A stretch of 44,933 nt of DNA from Chara braunii (Eukaryota; Streptophyta; Charophyceae; Charales; Characeae): contig BFEA01000184.1 in assembly GCA_003427395.1 (NCBI GenBank), forward strand, positions 2,208,257 through 2,253,189, in the 5' to 3' direction. The position numbers and the translations under genes are program-made. Of this stretch, positions 10,291 through 21,697 are shown piece by piece (the first letter of the stretch is position 1; the number at the start of each line of letters is the position of its first letter). The notes below the pieces were generated by a model. The model had not been told where the DNA came from. It did no database searches and saw only the letters and a program-made list of their open reading frames with translations.

Positions 10291-12099
10291 AGGAGTTGTT
10301 GTGTTGTGGCGTTGTTTGTAGAGTTTGTTTCGCATGGGGCTCCAGGTGTTATGGGTGAGTAAGTGCGAGTGTTGTGGTGTAACGCATGGGTGTGTAGTGC
10401 GTCCTAGTCGACCGACGTCGAGCGGCGTTTGGGACTTCAGCCCCCCAATACGGCGATTCACGTACGGGTTCGATTTTCGGGCGTTCGACCTCGCGTACCC
10501 CCTATGCTACAGTGAGCGAGAAACGCCCTCGGCTGGGCCACCTCTGCAATTGCATACGAAAAGTTTTCGCATGTGGTTCAGTAGCTCGACAGGGATACGC
10601 CCACCTAAGGGATGGTGACAACTCCCGCAGGTGGAGGTAGCGGTACCTCGCGTGACTCTGTCCTGTCGTAGGGACTCGCGAGAGGTACGGCTGGCGCACT
10701 CGGCTGGAGCAACAAACACTCTCCACAATAAGTCCTGCATAATCCTGCGTGACGCGGCCGGGAGGATCCCCGTGCGGGACCGATGCGCTCGACAGCGGGT
10801 GTCACATAGCGTAGCATCACTCGTTTGAAGCATAAAACAGAGAGATGGTAATAGAGACTGAGTAGACCTGCTTTCAAAAGTCAGGGAACAGCAAGTGATG
10901 AGGTTGAAGCCTTAGATGCCAACCCATCCCGTCTACTTCGTGGATTTCGGCTAAGCCCGCCCCCCTCTCACTCGTACTCGCGGCCGTGTTCGCTGATGCA
11001 CGCATTTGTGCGCTTCGCAATCATGCGAGCGCCTTTGCACACGAAGCCGTGCGCGGACACTCTCGTCACAATGTGGCGCACGTGCACCAAGCACACGCAG
11101 TAGAACGCACACGAAGTCGCACGTGCGCCTGCGAAATAACGGAGACGGTACCCATTCAGGCGCGATACATTGATCTACAGAGCACACACAGCCTTCGGGC
11201 ATATACATAACTTACGAATTATACATGGCATACGGGCTACATACACAAGTTTCCACACATGGTGTTGTCTGTACATCTTGATACATAGATTTTTGAAGCA
11301 TAGATAGCCTTCGGGTATACACATAGATTGCAAACTACACAATTATCAAACTGGGGGGGTCTAGTCACAGGGTGGGGTCTAGTATCTGCAGTAGGGACAG
11401 GTATGGGCCATCGGAGGTCCTACTGATATTCGGATAGAACTGTCTAGTGGCTATATATAAGGCTTAGACCCTGGGGTAAGGGTAGGGGTATAAGTCGCTC
11501 GGGCCAGTCCGAGTTCCACCTGGCCTTGGGTAAGCTAGGAGAAGGAGGGTAAGACTGCTTCATTGGGTGCTACCCTGTCTGAAACCTAGGGCCCAGAGTC
11601 CCTTGGGGCCTGTAGTAGATTGTTTGGGCCTGGTGTCCGAAGTTCCCGTTCGAAAAGGCTCGTCCGATTCCGCTTCCACCAGGGTTGGGCAACCTATCAG
11701 CCTTGGTGCCTATCACTGCTGTTCGGTCTAAGTTACCTGCCCATTGGTAGGGTAATGGTCCAGAGTGCTGGTCACACTGATTCAGAGGTAGGATAGTGGG
11801 ATAGTGGGTGTGCTAGGAGTATTGACGTGAGGATGGGATGGGAGGTGGTCTCATATTCCAGGACACCCACGACCTACTGCTCCGGGTGATCACTGTGTAC
11901 TCAGTGACTGACCTCTACAACACCATGGACTTAAAAAAAAGAAAAAAGGATAGAGCGGTTTTATCTATAAAAAAACAAAAAAAAAGGTGGCCCGACTTGC
12001 GGGTAGCAACTGTGCAGCCGGTCTTGATCTGTCGCATTGCTTCATGATCCGACCTTGTTGCGACACGACAGCATGCCAATCAGCTGGGCTTTCATCGGA
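10291..12099. other. Unrecognised DNA, no supportable gene
   Basis: 10300-11150 is GC-rich with many overlapping short frames on both strands, which are expected by chance at that composition. 11340-12000 is G-rich on the plus strand. I see no RNA gene, mobile-element end or coding domain. Confidence 0.45.
11191..11325 (+). repeat. Short dispersed direct repeat GCCTTCGGG-ATA-ACATA
   Basis: GCCTTCGGGCATATACATA (11191-11209) and GCCTTCGGGTATACACATA (11307-11325) are near-identical, with a more diverged ATACGGGCTACATACAC between them near 11230. It is a small degenerate satellite of unknown origin. Confidence 0.45.
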
Positions 12100-13092
12100 G
12101 GTCATCCTCGCTGCTCCCTCAATCTGGACTTTGTGTGACAGGAGCTGTTGCATTTCGAGGTAGGCGTCCTTTCCCACTCCCTATGTTTGGCCTTTCTGCG
12201 ACCGTGTGTCAATTGTGTCATTTGTGGACGTGGTAGTCGGTGGGCCTGTACTTTGTTTAGGTTGATCGGCTCTGCTTTTTGCCCGGGAGAGTTCTTAGAG
12301 CACTGCCCTGATGCCTGCCCTGCTGTGTCACCATCTCTCACAGTGTCGTCCTGGTGCTCCCCATGCGGATCTTGGGGTGGTTGTTCCTTGGAGGGAGCCG
12401 AAGGACCCATCTTGGGTTTGGGTTTATAGACCTGGAGGGGAGGTGCCAATCCCCTGTCATTGTGAGTTGGCTGTACTGCGGGGGCCGCAGGTCAAATGGA
12501 GACCGGAGGGTGGATATGCCATAGCCCTGCTATATTTAGTGCCCTCGGTATGGCTTTCTCTGTTGGCCTTTCCACTACTCGCTACGTCGTTGTGGCCAGT
12601 GTCCCTTCCCTTTCCACGACCCCCGGGCTCTGGAGAGACTCCACGTTTGCCCATTTGCTTGGGTTCTTCATCTGCTGCAATCCTGGCTCCAAAGGGAAAG
12701 ACCGCCGGCTGACCTTTGCCCGGACACATCCATTTCCCTGCGCGTCTATCTGCATATGCTCTGAAGAGCCAGCCTTGGAGCTCCTTCTCTTCCGGGTACC
12801 ACTTCTCCTCATCCCTCGGGTCGGGAACCACAAAGCCCTTGATCCCTTTTTTTTGTTTTTCTTAGTTGGACACAGTCGTCTGAACACTGGTGGCCTCTTG
12901 TCTTGCATGCATAGCACCACGGGTCTTGTGTGTGCCTGACCGGGACCGAGAATATTCTACCCTTCTTGGAGTATCTTCATTCTTCGTTGAGTAGGAAGGG
13001 GTAGGATTCGTCCCAATCCACCGCCGCCAACAGAGAATCGTCCCTTTTGCCAAGAAATTGTGGTAGGTCTGTAATAAATCCTTTGACATGGG
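12100..13092 (-). pseudogene. LINE H: broken ORF1 with zinc knuckle
   Basis: Read on the minus strand from 13092, an interrupted frame matches ORF1 of LINE A block by block. 'FITDLPQFLGKRDDSLLAAV' aligns with 'FIDPLPTFVAKRDDYLMLAI', then 'PFLL', then a basic stretch, then the zinc knuckle 'WCYACKTRGHQCSDDC' (Cys-x2-Cys-x4-His-x4-Cys, about 12860-12910). One TGA interrupts it upstream of the knuckle, where relatives have a sense codon. After the knuckle the match continues in another frame ('KWYPE...GWLF', aligned with 'RWIPT...GWVY' of LINE A), then a Pro/Arg/Lys-rich region to about 12100. This is a 5'-truncated or recombined copy of a distinct subfamily. ORF1 proteins of this type bind nucleic acid and form the retrotransposition particle with ORF2. 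Confidence 0.8.
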
Positions 13093-14529
13093 TGAGATGG
13101 GTTGCGCTTAACGCACGCGCAAGCGTTGACTAGAGGTGCTGGGAGGGTCCACGTCACAGGCTGACGTGGAAAGACCGCCCGACACATGGCAAGATTGTGA
13201 GTCTATCATTTTCTTTCGTCGTGTGTTTCACATAGTAATTCCACAGTCGCTAATCTTACACGATTGGATTAGCATTTGACTCAAGTGGTAGTGATGGTGG
13301 CTGTAGCTCTCGTCATCGCCAGTGGAATTCTGTGAAGCTAACCCCGAAGTCAAACAGAAGTGTGTGGGGCGCAATAAACTCAGGATATGGAGATTTAGAT
13401 GGAAACATGACAACAGAGTGAATCGTTCCTCACCGTATTCGTGAGCAGAAGTGAAGGGTGACGACAAGTTCAAAAGAGTAGGAGGATTGGAAGAGGTAGT
13501 GATGAGGTGGAGCGCAGTGGTTGGTATAGACAGTGTAATCCTGGGAAGGTGCGTCGGTGGTAAAGAAAGACTGAGTGGAAAAGGTACACCAATCAGAGGC
13601 TACATACATCACTACATATAGGTTATGATAATCACAGTGTACGATTTTAGATTGGAAACAGTCGATGGTAACGGTTTTGACTCAAGTGATTGTAAGGATG
13701 GGAGCAAGAGTCTGTCAAAACCAGTAAACTTTTGAGAAGACAACTTCGAGGTGGTGAGGTAAGGGCAAAAAGTGGTTGAGCTGGAGAAAGTGGTGGATAT
13801 GGCGCAGTAATCAGAAAGCTGCGCACAGCACTGGTTATAGAACATCATAGTGCCCGTCTTCAGAATTGGAAACAAACTTCGAGAGAGGGTAAGCGTGGAA
13901 GACTGTTGTGCTACTCTCGTCTTCAGGGATATAGACGAAGGACTTTTCATCAGGTCAGTGCATCATACGTCACCTCACCATCTCCACCCCATTATTAAGA
14001 CGGTGCCTCAACCCTCAAAGGAGTTATACAAGCCAGCATCAGGATTAATAGTCAGTAAAAATAATACAACAGTAACAACCCAGTAACATCACAATATCAC
14101 AATATCTTATCAACAACACATCAACTCAAGAGAGGAGGGAATTTTTTGGAACTTTTGATTGGTTTACGTTAAAAATTGGCTGATGATGAAAAATTCCTAA
14201 TCATTCTGAATAACCCTCGTCAACTTTGATCAGATCTGAAGGGGTAGACAGGAGTGATTCTTTCAGAACCCACTTCGCTTCACGTTCTGATACTCCACTC
14301 TCAATACTCTACTTTGTTCCTTTTACACGATTCCAAAGTTCAGAGAGGGGTAAATTCAGCTTTGAAAGTTGGGTCAAGACTGGGTGAATGATAATCGTGA
14401 CCTAAGTATAGCGGGATATCTGTATATTGCTAATTCACTCGGTTTTTATTATTTATTAACTATTTATTCAGGAAGAGAGGGTTCTGAGTATTTATCTTGG
14501 TTTAGCCAATTGTTAATCTCCAAACAAAC
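13093..14529. other. Unrecognised DNA upstream of LINE A
   Basis: No supportable gene. Ser/Thr-rich frames at 13228-13950 minus are not conserved with anything in the window. 14100-14529 is AT-rich and may contain the 5' UTR of LINE A, but I have no second copy reaching this far to fix a boundary. Confidence 0.4.
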
Positions 14530-15162
14530 ATGAATTTCAAAAGAGTGAAATGTCCGAACTCCCTACTCTTTTATCAAGGGGCGATGCATCACACAATGTT
14601 CAGGCAACTAGGACCATCGCCCTATGCAAGCCCAATCAACAACCCAATTGGAAAAGTGATGAACACGTTAACAACAACGTTCAAAAGGAAACAAGTAAGA
14701 GATCACATGTCGAATCAACTTTTCACTTACTCCAGGACAGAAGGAAGGAATATTGCGACAACAGGGGAGGTTGTACCACTGATCCAGTGGAAGGAAAATG
14801 ACCAATGTTCTTCTTCTCAATTGGAAAGCTGTGGTCAAAGGACGATTCAGGTCTCCCGTGAACAATGCTTGAACTCACAAACAGATGCACAACTCAAATG
14901 GTCGTCTTAGCAGAAGAATCAAGGGGATCAAGAAATGGAACTGAAAGAGGGGAAAACAATGATGGGGGAAGGAACAAAGCAGATAGAGGAAATTGAGAGG
15001 ATGGAGACAGAAATAAACGAAGTATTAACGGAAGAAGAACGACTAGCGGAGAAAAAAAAACACCAAACACTTAGAATTCGTTGATTCCTCTTCCAATGGG
15101 TAGCAAAGATAGCTGATACAACATCAGCATCAAAATCCCCTCAACCAACATGGACTCAAAAA
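14530..15162 (+). pseudogene. LINE A ORF1, N-terminal region (frameshifted)
   Basis: Two overlapping frames (14530-14910 and 14550-14801) and a third from 14935 are Gln/Asn/Lys/Glu-rich and hydrophilic. The third holds 'MELKEGKTMMGEG' and 'EEIERMETEINEVLTEEERL', then hits TGA at 15082-15084 and continues in the same frame into the segment starting at 15163. An alternative frame there reads 'HLEFVDSSSNG', suggesting a nearby indel. No copy in the window covers this part, so its coding status rests on continuity alone. Confidence 0.5.
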
Positions 15163-16308
15163 ATGAGAGAAACGATGCAAGGCAAATCTCTCACCATCCC
15201 CAGACCATCGATTGGCCCACCGGGTTCTCTTGCTGACGACCTCAAGATTTCACTACGAAATTTATCATCTGCTAGAGCGTACTTTCTATTGCTCTTTCTC
15301 CCTCCGTCAGAACAGATGGTGATAGAACAGGGGGGGATAAAAACGTTGATGAAATCATATCCAACAAATAAACTGGCACATCGTGACGAGGTCTACACGA
15401 AGCATGCAAGTAATTGGATCTTCTACGATGATTGTGCCTACAAATCAATGAATGATAAAATTAAATGGATATATAAAAGACTTGAATCAATGAAGAATAG
15501 TCCGGAGGCAGTTGCTGAATTCTTTCTGATCCAACCAATATCTCCCACAGTCTTTACGGTACTTTCTCTATTTGACCAGGACAAAAAACAGATGGATGGA
15601 TGGAGAAAAATTTACTGGGATAGATCTGAGGTTATGATTTATCCGTGGCTGCCAAAGAAGGTTGGACCAGAGGAAAGAAAAAAACAATTAATGAAAGACC
15701 TTTATTGGGTCGAAATGAGGAATATACCAATTGAAGTACAAGCAACTTTCGTCCATGATTTTGGACAACAGTTCAAAATCGTGGATTTCATTGACCCCCT
15801 TCCCACATTTGTGGCCAAACGGGATGACTACCTCATGTTAGCAATTGACCTTCCAAAAGATCAATCGTTTTTACTTGATGACATCATCCCGTTCAAAATG
15901 CGAGGGAGAGTCTACCAGATCCATACGGCACATAAGTTTAGGCCATGGTGCTTCAAGTGTAAAGCGTATGGACATCTAAATACGGAATTTGTTTGTCCAC
16001 TTCATCCGCAACACGCCTTTCCTATGGAGCAACGTCTCAAAAAGGATCCACAGAGGCCACATAGGTGGATCCCAACGATGCCTGGCTATGAAGGATGGGT
16101 ATACAGTGAAGATCTCAGCCAAACAGGCCAACCGATTGGCTGGTGTTGGGAAGGTCGTGGTGACTCAAGGAAAACTCCTCGCCCTACGGCAGAGTGGCTT
16201 TCCCAATTGCAGTCACACCAAATACACCAGAAGCATAAAAAAGTACAACAAATCAGAACGGGAAAGGGGAGTCAGCCCAACAACCCTCATTCAATCCAAA
16301 AAACATAA
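15163..16308 (+). pseudogene. LINE A ORF1 core with CCHC-type zinc knuckle
   Basis: An open frame of 381 codons. Residues ~100-235 form the conserved ORF1 fold: 'MNDKIKWIYKRLE', 'AEFFLIQPISPTVFTVLSLF', 'WVEMRNIPIEVQATFV' and 'FVAKRDDYLMLAIDLP', all with counterparts in LINE B and partly in E and H. Residues 263-278 are the zinc knuckle C263-FK-C266-KAYG-H271-LNTEFV-C278, with a six-residue last spacing instead of the usual four. A 'GWVY' segment and a basic tail follow. The layout resembles plant and fungal L1-type ORF1 proteins (DUF4283-like domain plus zinc knuckle). The inferred role is binding the element RNA. The frame ends at TAA and the match resumes downstream. Confidence 0.85.
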
Positions 16309-16799
16309 CATCGTAATGGAATCCAGTCAGGATCCATAGGAGGTGAAGGAAATGGCGAAGGGCAAACAAATGGAGGAGGAAGGAGCGATAAAAGTGAGAA
16401 AAGTGACACACCGGCAAAGATGCGACAGGCTGGACAATAACAAGGTCAGGATAGACATATAATAGGACAGATGGAAGGGGGAGGGAAATCATTTGGTCCA
16501 TCTCCGGCAATTACATGCTTAGGGACAGAAATCAGATAGGGATTGAATGGAAGGAAGTTAGAAGGAAGGCTGTAGCAAAAAAAACATCCCACGAGCAATA
16601 GAATGATCTGTCAAAACAACATGGTCAGTTCGAACAGTCTGAACAGGCTGAACAGACAAAACAGACTGAACCATTTGAAAAATCTGAACAGCCTGATCAG
16701 TCAGAACAGTCTGGACAAACCGATTTGTCCAGCCAATCACATCCAGACTCCCTGTAGATTCAAAGGAGGCGGAAGCGTCAATCAGAGAAGAATTGTGAT
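16309..16799 (+). pseudogene. LINE A ORF1 linker with E-Q-x tripeptide repeats
   Basis: Gly/Glu/Lys-rich low-complexity coding remnants link the two open parts of ORF1. At 16632-16757 one frame reads as tandem tripeptides (EQS, EQA, EQT, KQT, EPF, EKS, EQP, DQS, EQS) and ends at TAG. The same frame continues into the segment starting at 16800. The repeat probably arose by slippage in a disordered linker. Confidence 0.6.
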
Positions 16800-18338
16800 A
16801 TGGTGAATCCAACTGAAATAGAAATCACGGAAACAAATTCACCAGTGACAGAAGAGGATGATGTTTCAGAAGAACCAGGACTTGAGATACAGTCAGCATT
16901 CGACATAGCAAAAGACTCAACAGAAACATTAGACTCAATGGAGATTGATCACTTCAAGAAAGTATTTGAAGCACAACCAATGGAGGTGGAAGAAGCTCCG
17001 GTGGCAGCGTCTCCACTCATCCCACTCTATCAATCAGTAGGAGAACAAAATATCTCAAATAATATTCAGGATTTACACTCAAAACTCATCAAGCTTGCAG
17101 ACAAGATCTTGAGAAATATGAGATCTAAATATCCTGAACTTAGAAGTGAAGAAAAATGGCAACACATTCATTGCCACCTGATGACCACGTTGGCAAACAG
17201 TGACAGTCTGAAAGTGTTAATTCAGTATGGACCTCCGCCTGGGTCAGATTGGGTGGAACTAAGTAATAGATTATTATCTATTGTCACCAACAGATTCCAT
17301 ATGTCACATATCCTTCATCCTATGCTGCACAAGCAACTAAGAGAAGCACAGCAAGTGAAACAACAGGAAGTGGAAGGCAATTCAGAAGTAGGACTGAGTT
17401 CCCTGAGCTCGCTGAGAAGCCTAAGAAGAGTAAAAAAGGTGGCGAGAAGGAAGGGGAACGTTGCAGGAGGAAAGCAGCAGAAAAGGGATTTGGGGATCCT
17501 CCGTACGAAGAGGACATACAGCAAGAGCAGGAATGGCATTAAAAGGAAAAAGGGAAAGAAAAAAAAGAGCAAAGGAAAAATATCAATAATAAAGAAAAGA
17601 CATGAAGCATCATCCCCAAGGTACGTGGATCAGGGGATTCAACCAATCCCCACATCCGCATCCCTTCACCATCATTTGGGTGTCGAGACAAGGCACACCG
17701 TTGAAGGGGACAACCTCATCAACCGCAACAGTGAAGGTAACCAAGCCTCCGAAGGAACTGTTGTCCAAGAAACTGTTATAATCAAAGGAGAGAGGAGGAG
17801 GTCTGAGGAAGGGCAAGGAGGAACTGCGGAAGAAATCACAGAAATAAATATCCCTGCACAGGTTGTAACAGTTACGTCACATCTTTATGAGACAGTCCCC
17901 CCGAAAGTGAGAAGTGACTCTCCTGAGTCAAGAGGCAAGTCCATTCAATTAACAACAGTAATATCAGAAGTGACTGGGGAGAAAAAGTTTTTAATTCTAC
18001 AGAAAGAATTAAAGACTAAATTGAATAGTGAGACCAACACACATAATCAAGGTAATCTCATGACATTAGAGAAGTCGGAGGGAACAGTGGTTTCTGAGAT
18101 TTCCGAAGAATCGAGAAGGGTAAAACACTCCCTGGAGGTTCTTGAACCCCTTGAAACCAGTGAGGATTCAAACATATTCAGCAAGGTAAATCAACCCTCA
18201 AATGTCCCGACCTGCACTCTACCACATGAAATGGATTTGACGAATGACATACAGACAGAGAGTGAAGACAATCAGGAATGCACTGACGATACTCAAGATA
18301 AGGAATCAGAATTCGCTCCCCTACTCTCCTCTGCATGA
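16800..18338 (+). pseudogene. LINE A ORF1, C-terminal disordered region and conserved block
   Basis: An open frame of 512 codons beginning at ATG 16800. An acidic start leads to 'QPMEVEEAP', matching 'EPMEVEI' in LINE B. Residues ~115-165 are a conserved block with 'NSDSLKVLIQYGPPPGSDW' and '(N)RLLSIVTNRFH', aligned with 'SSESLHKAITHGLPQGTNW' and '(K)ILHIILNRLH' of LINE B. A highly basic Lys/Arg stretch (residues ~200-265) and a Ser/Glu/Thr-rich tail follow. It ends at TGA 18336-18338, but the frame stays open beyond into domain X, so this stop may be secondary. Function unknown; the basic patch suggests RNA binding. Confidence 0.7.
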
Positions 18339-18362
18339 GGTATCACTAGTAAAACACAAAGA

Positions 18363-18806
18363 TTGGGTGTGTGGGGTGCTAAGAGACAGGGGGAAGGCCC
18401 CCTAAGAAGAACAAGAATTGTATTCTTGCCAGTCAGATTCAAGGGGAAAGAATGGGAAGTAGGCCTTTTAGAGCCTCAGGGGGCGGTGTATGGTGAGGTA
18501 ATGGTGAAAGGGACCAAGCCCCCATTTTTATCCCTTGCAACTTTGACAAGGGGACTGATAGGAGAATCCTTAATAGAGCCAGAAATAATGAAATTTAGTA
18601 AAGAACATTTTCCGCCAGGTTTCTCAGCATTTCTAGTAATATCTTCGGGCTCAAATGGACTTGCTGAAAAGGATGTATACTTGAAGTACAGTGCATCCAA
18701 ACAAGTGGATCTCCGTTGGTATGGGATCAAGGCACTCAAGGAAATTCAACTGTTGAAGATAACAGTTAAGACTGTGGGTCCTGGCAGAGAGTGTAACCAT
18801 AATTAG
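18363..18806 (+). pseudogene. LINE A domain X, conserved between ORF1 and endonuclease
   Basis: In frame with the preceding segment and lacking its own ATG, so probably the C-terminal domain of ORF1. Conserved with LINE B at the same place: 'VFLPVR', 'EWEVGL', 'GEVMVKG', 'SKEHFPPGFSAFLV' (LINE B 'TKEHFPIGASSALV'), 'DVYLKY' (LINE B 'DIFLRY') and 'DLRWYG...QLLKI' (LINE B 'DLRWLD...QLLKI'). The alternation of short hydrophobic strands and turns looks like a small folded domain. I do not recognise the family. It ends at TAG 18804-18806, about 30 bp before the endonuclease frame. Confidence 0.65.
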
Positions 18807-18836
18807 CAAGTTTTTTCTATTCCTTCAGCCCCTTCA

Positions 18837-19740
18837 GTGATGATTGCACAGATAAAACAAGGAAAAATGACAGCATTTAGTGTAATTGATGCATTATACA
18901 ACAAAGATAAGGAATGGAAGAAACTAAGACGTGAGGCAGACTTAGACATTAGATCACTAAATGTCAATGGTCTTGCTTCAGCAAAGATTAATAAAAGACA
19001 AGCAATTTACGACCAATTAAAAGGGATTGGGGGGAAACAGTGACCAGATGTAATATGCATCCAAGAAACTCGCTTAATGGATACAGAAAGCCACAACTAC
19101 ACCAACAAAGAAATATGGCTACATCTGGCTTATAGGGCTCATGCCCCTAAGGCAGGTAGTGCAGGGACTGCCATATGGATCCCCCCAGATTCAAGGGTGG
19201 AGGTGCTTAATTGGAAAGTGGACCAGGAGGAAGGAAGGTGGGTATATATATTGGCTATGCTGGAGCTGGAGGTAGTCAACATACTCAACATATATGCACC
19301 TAATGATATAGCCTTACGACAAATGTTTTTTTAATCTGCCTTGCCTAATCTGCCAGTAGGAATACCGGTCATCATAGCAGGGGATTTTAATGCAGCCCCT
19401 GACATACATATAGATCGCTGGCGATTACTCATCCCTTGCCCAGATTATGTGGAATCAGATGAGTTAATTATAGCAAACCTGTGTCAAACACTCAATCTGT
19501 TTGATACTTTTAAAAAGATCAACCAACCCAGAAAGTGTTCTCATGCTTTAGACAATGTCAAGCTAAAAAAAACTCTAAATCACGTATGGATCTTATACTA
19601 GCCTCAGATGAACTACATGGGGCATTTCAAGTAGCTGAATTTTTTCCACGCAGTCCTCTCCCTAGTTTGGATCACGCTATGACCGTAGCAATCTTTTCAT
19701 TTCGAAAAAAAACGGACCAAACTCAATGTCTCTCACCTGA
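18837..19740 (+). pseudogene. LINE A ORF2 APE-type endonuclease domain
   Basis: Motifs in order: 'LNVNGLAS' (active-site Asn), 'CIQETRL' (catalytic Glu), 'AGTAIWIPP', 'NILNIYAPND', 'GDFNAAPD' (Asp and Asn of the active site), 'SRMDLILASDEL' and 'SLDHAM' (Asp-His motif). These define the exo-endo-phosphatase fold that nicks target DNA for target-primed reverse transcription. The frame is broken by TGA at 19041 (Trp in LINE B), TAA at 19332 (Glu in LINE B), a frameshift near an A8 run at about 19565-19572, and a return shift at about 19720-19745. All key motifs are still readable. Confidence 0.88.
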
Positions 19741-19742
19741 AA

Positions 19743-21697
19743 ATGAATAATTTCATTCAATACATAAAGGATGTATGTTTTTTTTGGAGAGAACAAAAAG
19801 GTAGAATTCAAGACGAAATCACATGGTTCAATAACGATCTTTCCTTGCTATGTCGTAAATGCAATGAATATTCCAAGATGCTAGCAGCGGACAAGAATTC
19901 GAAAGAAACAAGAATTCTACAACAGATTCAACAACTTCAACATCATGAAATTGCATCAGAAGACAAAGAACTTCTAGAAGTCATGGCAAACAAAATCCAA
20001 AAACTTGAATCACAACTATTATCTCAAATGGAATATCGTTGGCAAGGGGCAAAGATCAGGGGAAAACTTAAAAAGCATATTATGGAAGGAGCAATGGATG
20101 CACGTTTCTTTGCGATGGATAGAGCACGAACTGGAAGAACTATAATTGAAGCACTAATAGGCCCACAGAGTAGGGATGAATCGATGGTCACCTCAACAGC
20201 AGAGTGTACCAAAATAGCTAGAGACTTCTTCAAGGACTTATTCTCCTCAGGTATTGGTGATATATCCCTTGACCAACGAGATAAAGACATAGATGATTTT
20301 TTAAACCCATTAGAAGTAAAACTAACAGCAGATCAACAACAAATGTTGGAAGAACCTCTAACTAAGGAAGAAATCTGGTCAGCACTGATGCTAATAGAAG
20401 AAGAAAAATTTCCAGGTATTGATGGTCTTCCAAAGGAATTTTGGGAAGTTGGGTGGGATTTCCTCTCAGAAGATCTAATGTGTTTCTTCAATGAGGTATG
20501 AGAATCAGGTAATATGGGATAATTTTTTGGGCAAGGGGTGCTAACATTGTTGTATAAGAAAGGTGAAAAAACTAATATTCGTAATTACAGACCAATAACC
20601 CTACTTACTGTTGTCTATAAGTTGTTAGCAAAAACACTAGCCATTCGACTTAATATAGTGATAAGTGATATAATACACCCAGCACAATCTGGGTTTATAA
20701 ATGGCAGAAATATTCAGGACAGCATATTGTTAGTCAATGAACTGATCAAGTTAACATGCCAATCTAAGCATAATGCCGCAATTATATTTATAGATTTCGA
20801 AAAGGCGTATGACAATGTAGAGTGGTATTTCCTTAATAAATGTCTGCAAAATTAAACTTTGGTCCAAATTTTTGTAGATGGATCACAATTCTTCACCAAA
20901 ATGCCACAACACGAGTAATGGTAAATGGTAATGTGGCTCCACCAACAACTTTACACCGATCAGTAAGACAAGGAGACCCTATAGCACCTTTTCTCTTTGT
21001 AATCATAATGGAGGCACTGGCTGCTAACCTAAGGAAAAATCGAGACATTAAGAGAGTCCAAATAACATCAATCTAAGAAGAAGCGATCCCAGTCTGTTCA
21101 CTATTTGCTGATGATCTCTCACTTATGATTGATGCCTCACATGATAATCTGCAAACGATCCAAGCAATGATGGACAATTTTTGTCGATTATCGGATATGA
21201 AAGTCAACTGGGGAAATAAAACATTGGGTTGGTGGATTAATCATCAGGGAGTTAGACCTCCAGAGGAGCCAAGAGTTAAATGGCTTACTTTGGACACACC
21301 AGTAAGAGTTTTAGATGTCTCATTATCAGCAGAAGGGAAACCGAAGACGAATAACGATTGGATATCACAACAGGCTCTAACGAAGCTTGAATTACGGAAG
21401 GATAAACATACATCTATTATGGGAAAAAACCTAGTAATTAATAATGTTGTACTGACCTCTATTTGGTATAAATCAACTATATGGGCGATGAACAAAGTTG
21501 CACTCAAAGTTCTTCAAAGACAATTAGTGACCTTTCTATGGAGAGGCAATCATGAGTGTAAAAATGTCATTAGCAAGGTGGCCTGGCAATCAGTGATTCA
21601 ACCAAAAAGCAAAGGAGGATTGGGATTGATTGATCCTGCCTTACAGGGAATGGCGTTATCCATTCAATGGATCAAAAGATTGATTTTCAATCCCTAG
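19743..21697 (+). pseudogene. LINE A ORF2 reverse transcriptase domain
   Basis: A linker (to about 20350) leads to 'GIDGLPKEFWE', then RT blocks 'LLYKKGEKTNIRNYRPITLL', 'SGFINGRNIQDSILLVNE', 'AAIIFIDFEKAYDNVEW' (first catalytic Asp), 'SVRQGDPIAPFLFVI' and 'CSLFADDLSLM' with the FADD active site at 21104-21115, followed by 'MKVNWGNKT'. It copies the element RNA into DNA at the nicked target. Damage: TGA at 20499 (Trp in LINE B), TAA shortly after, a frameshift near 20850 and TAA at 21074. The catalytic aspartates are intact. Confidence 0.9.

Noticed and set aside
12148-12939. Plus-strand frames of 93-147 codons
   Set aside because: They are antisense to LINE H, whose minus-strand reading aligns with ORF1 and carries a zinc knuckle.
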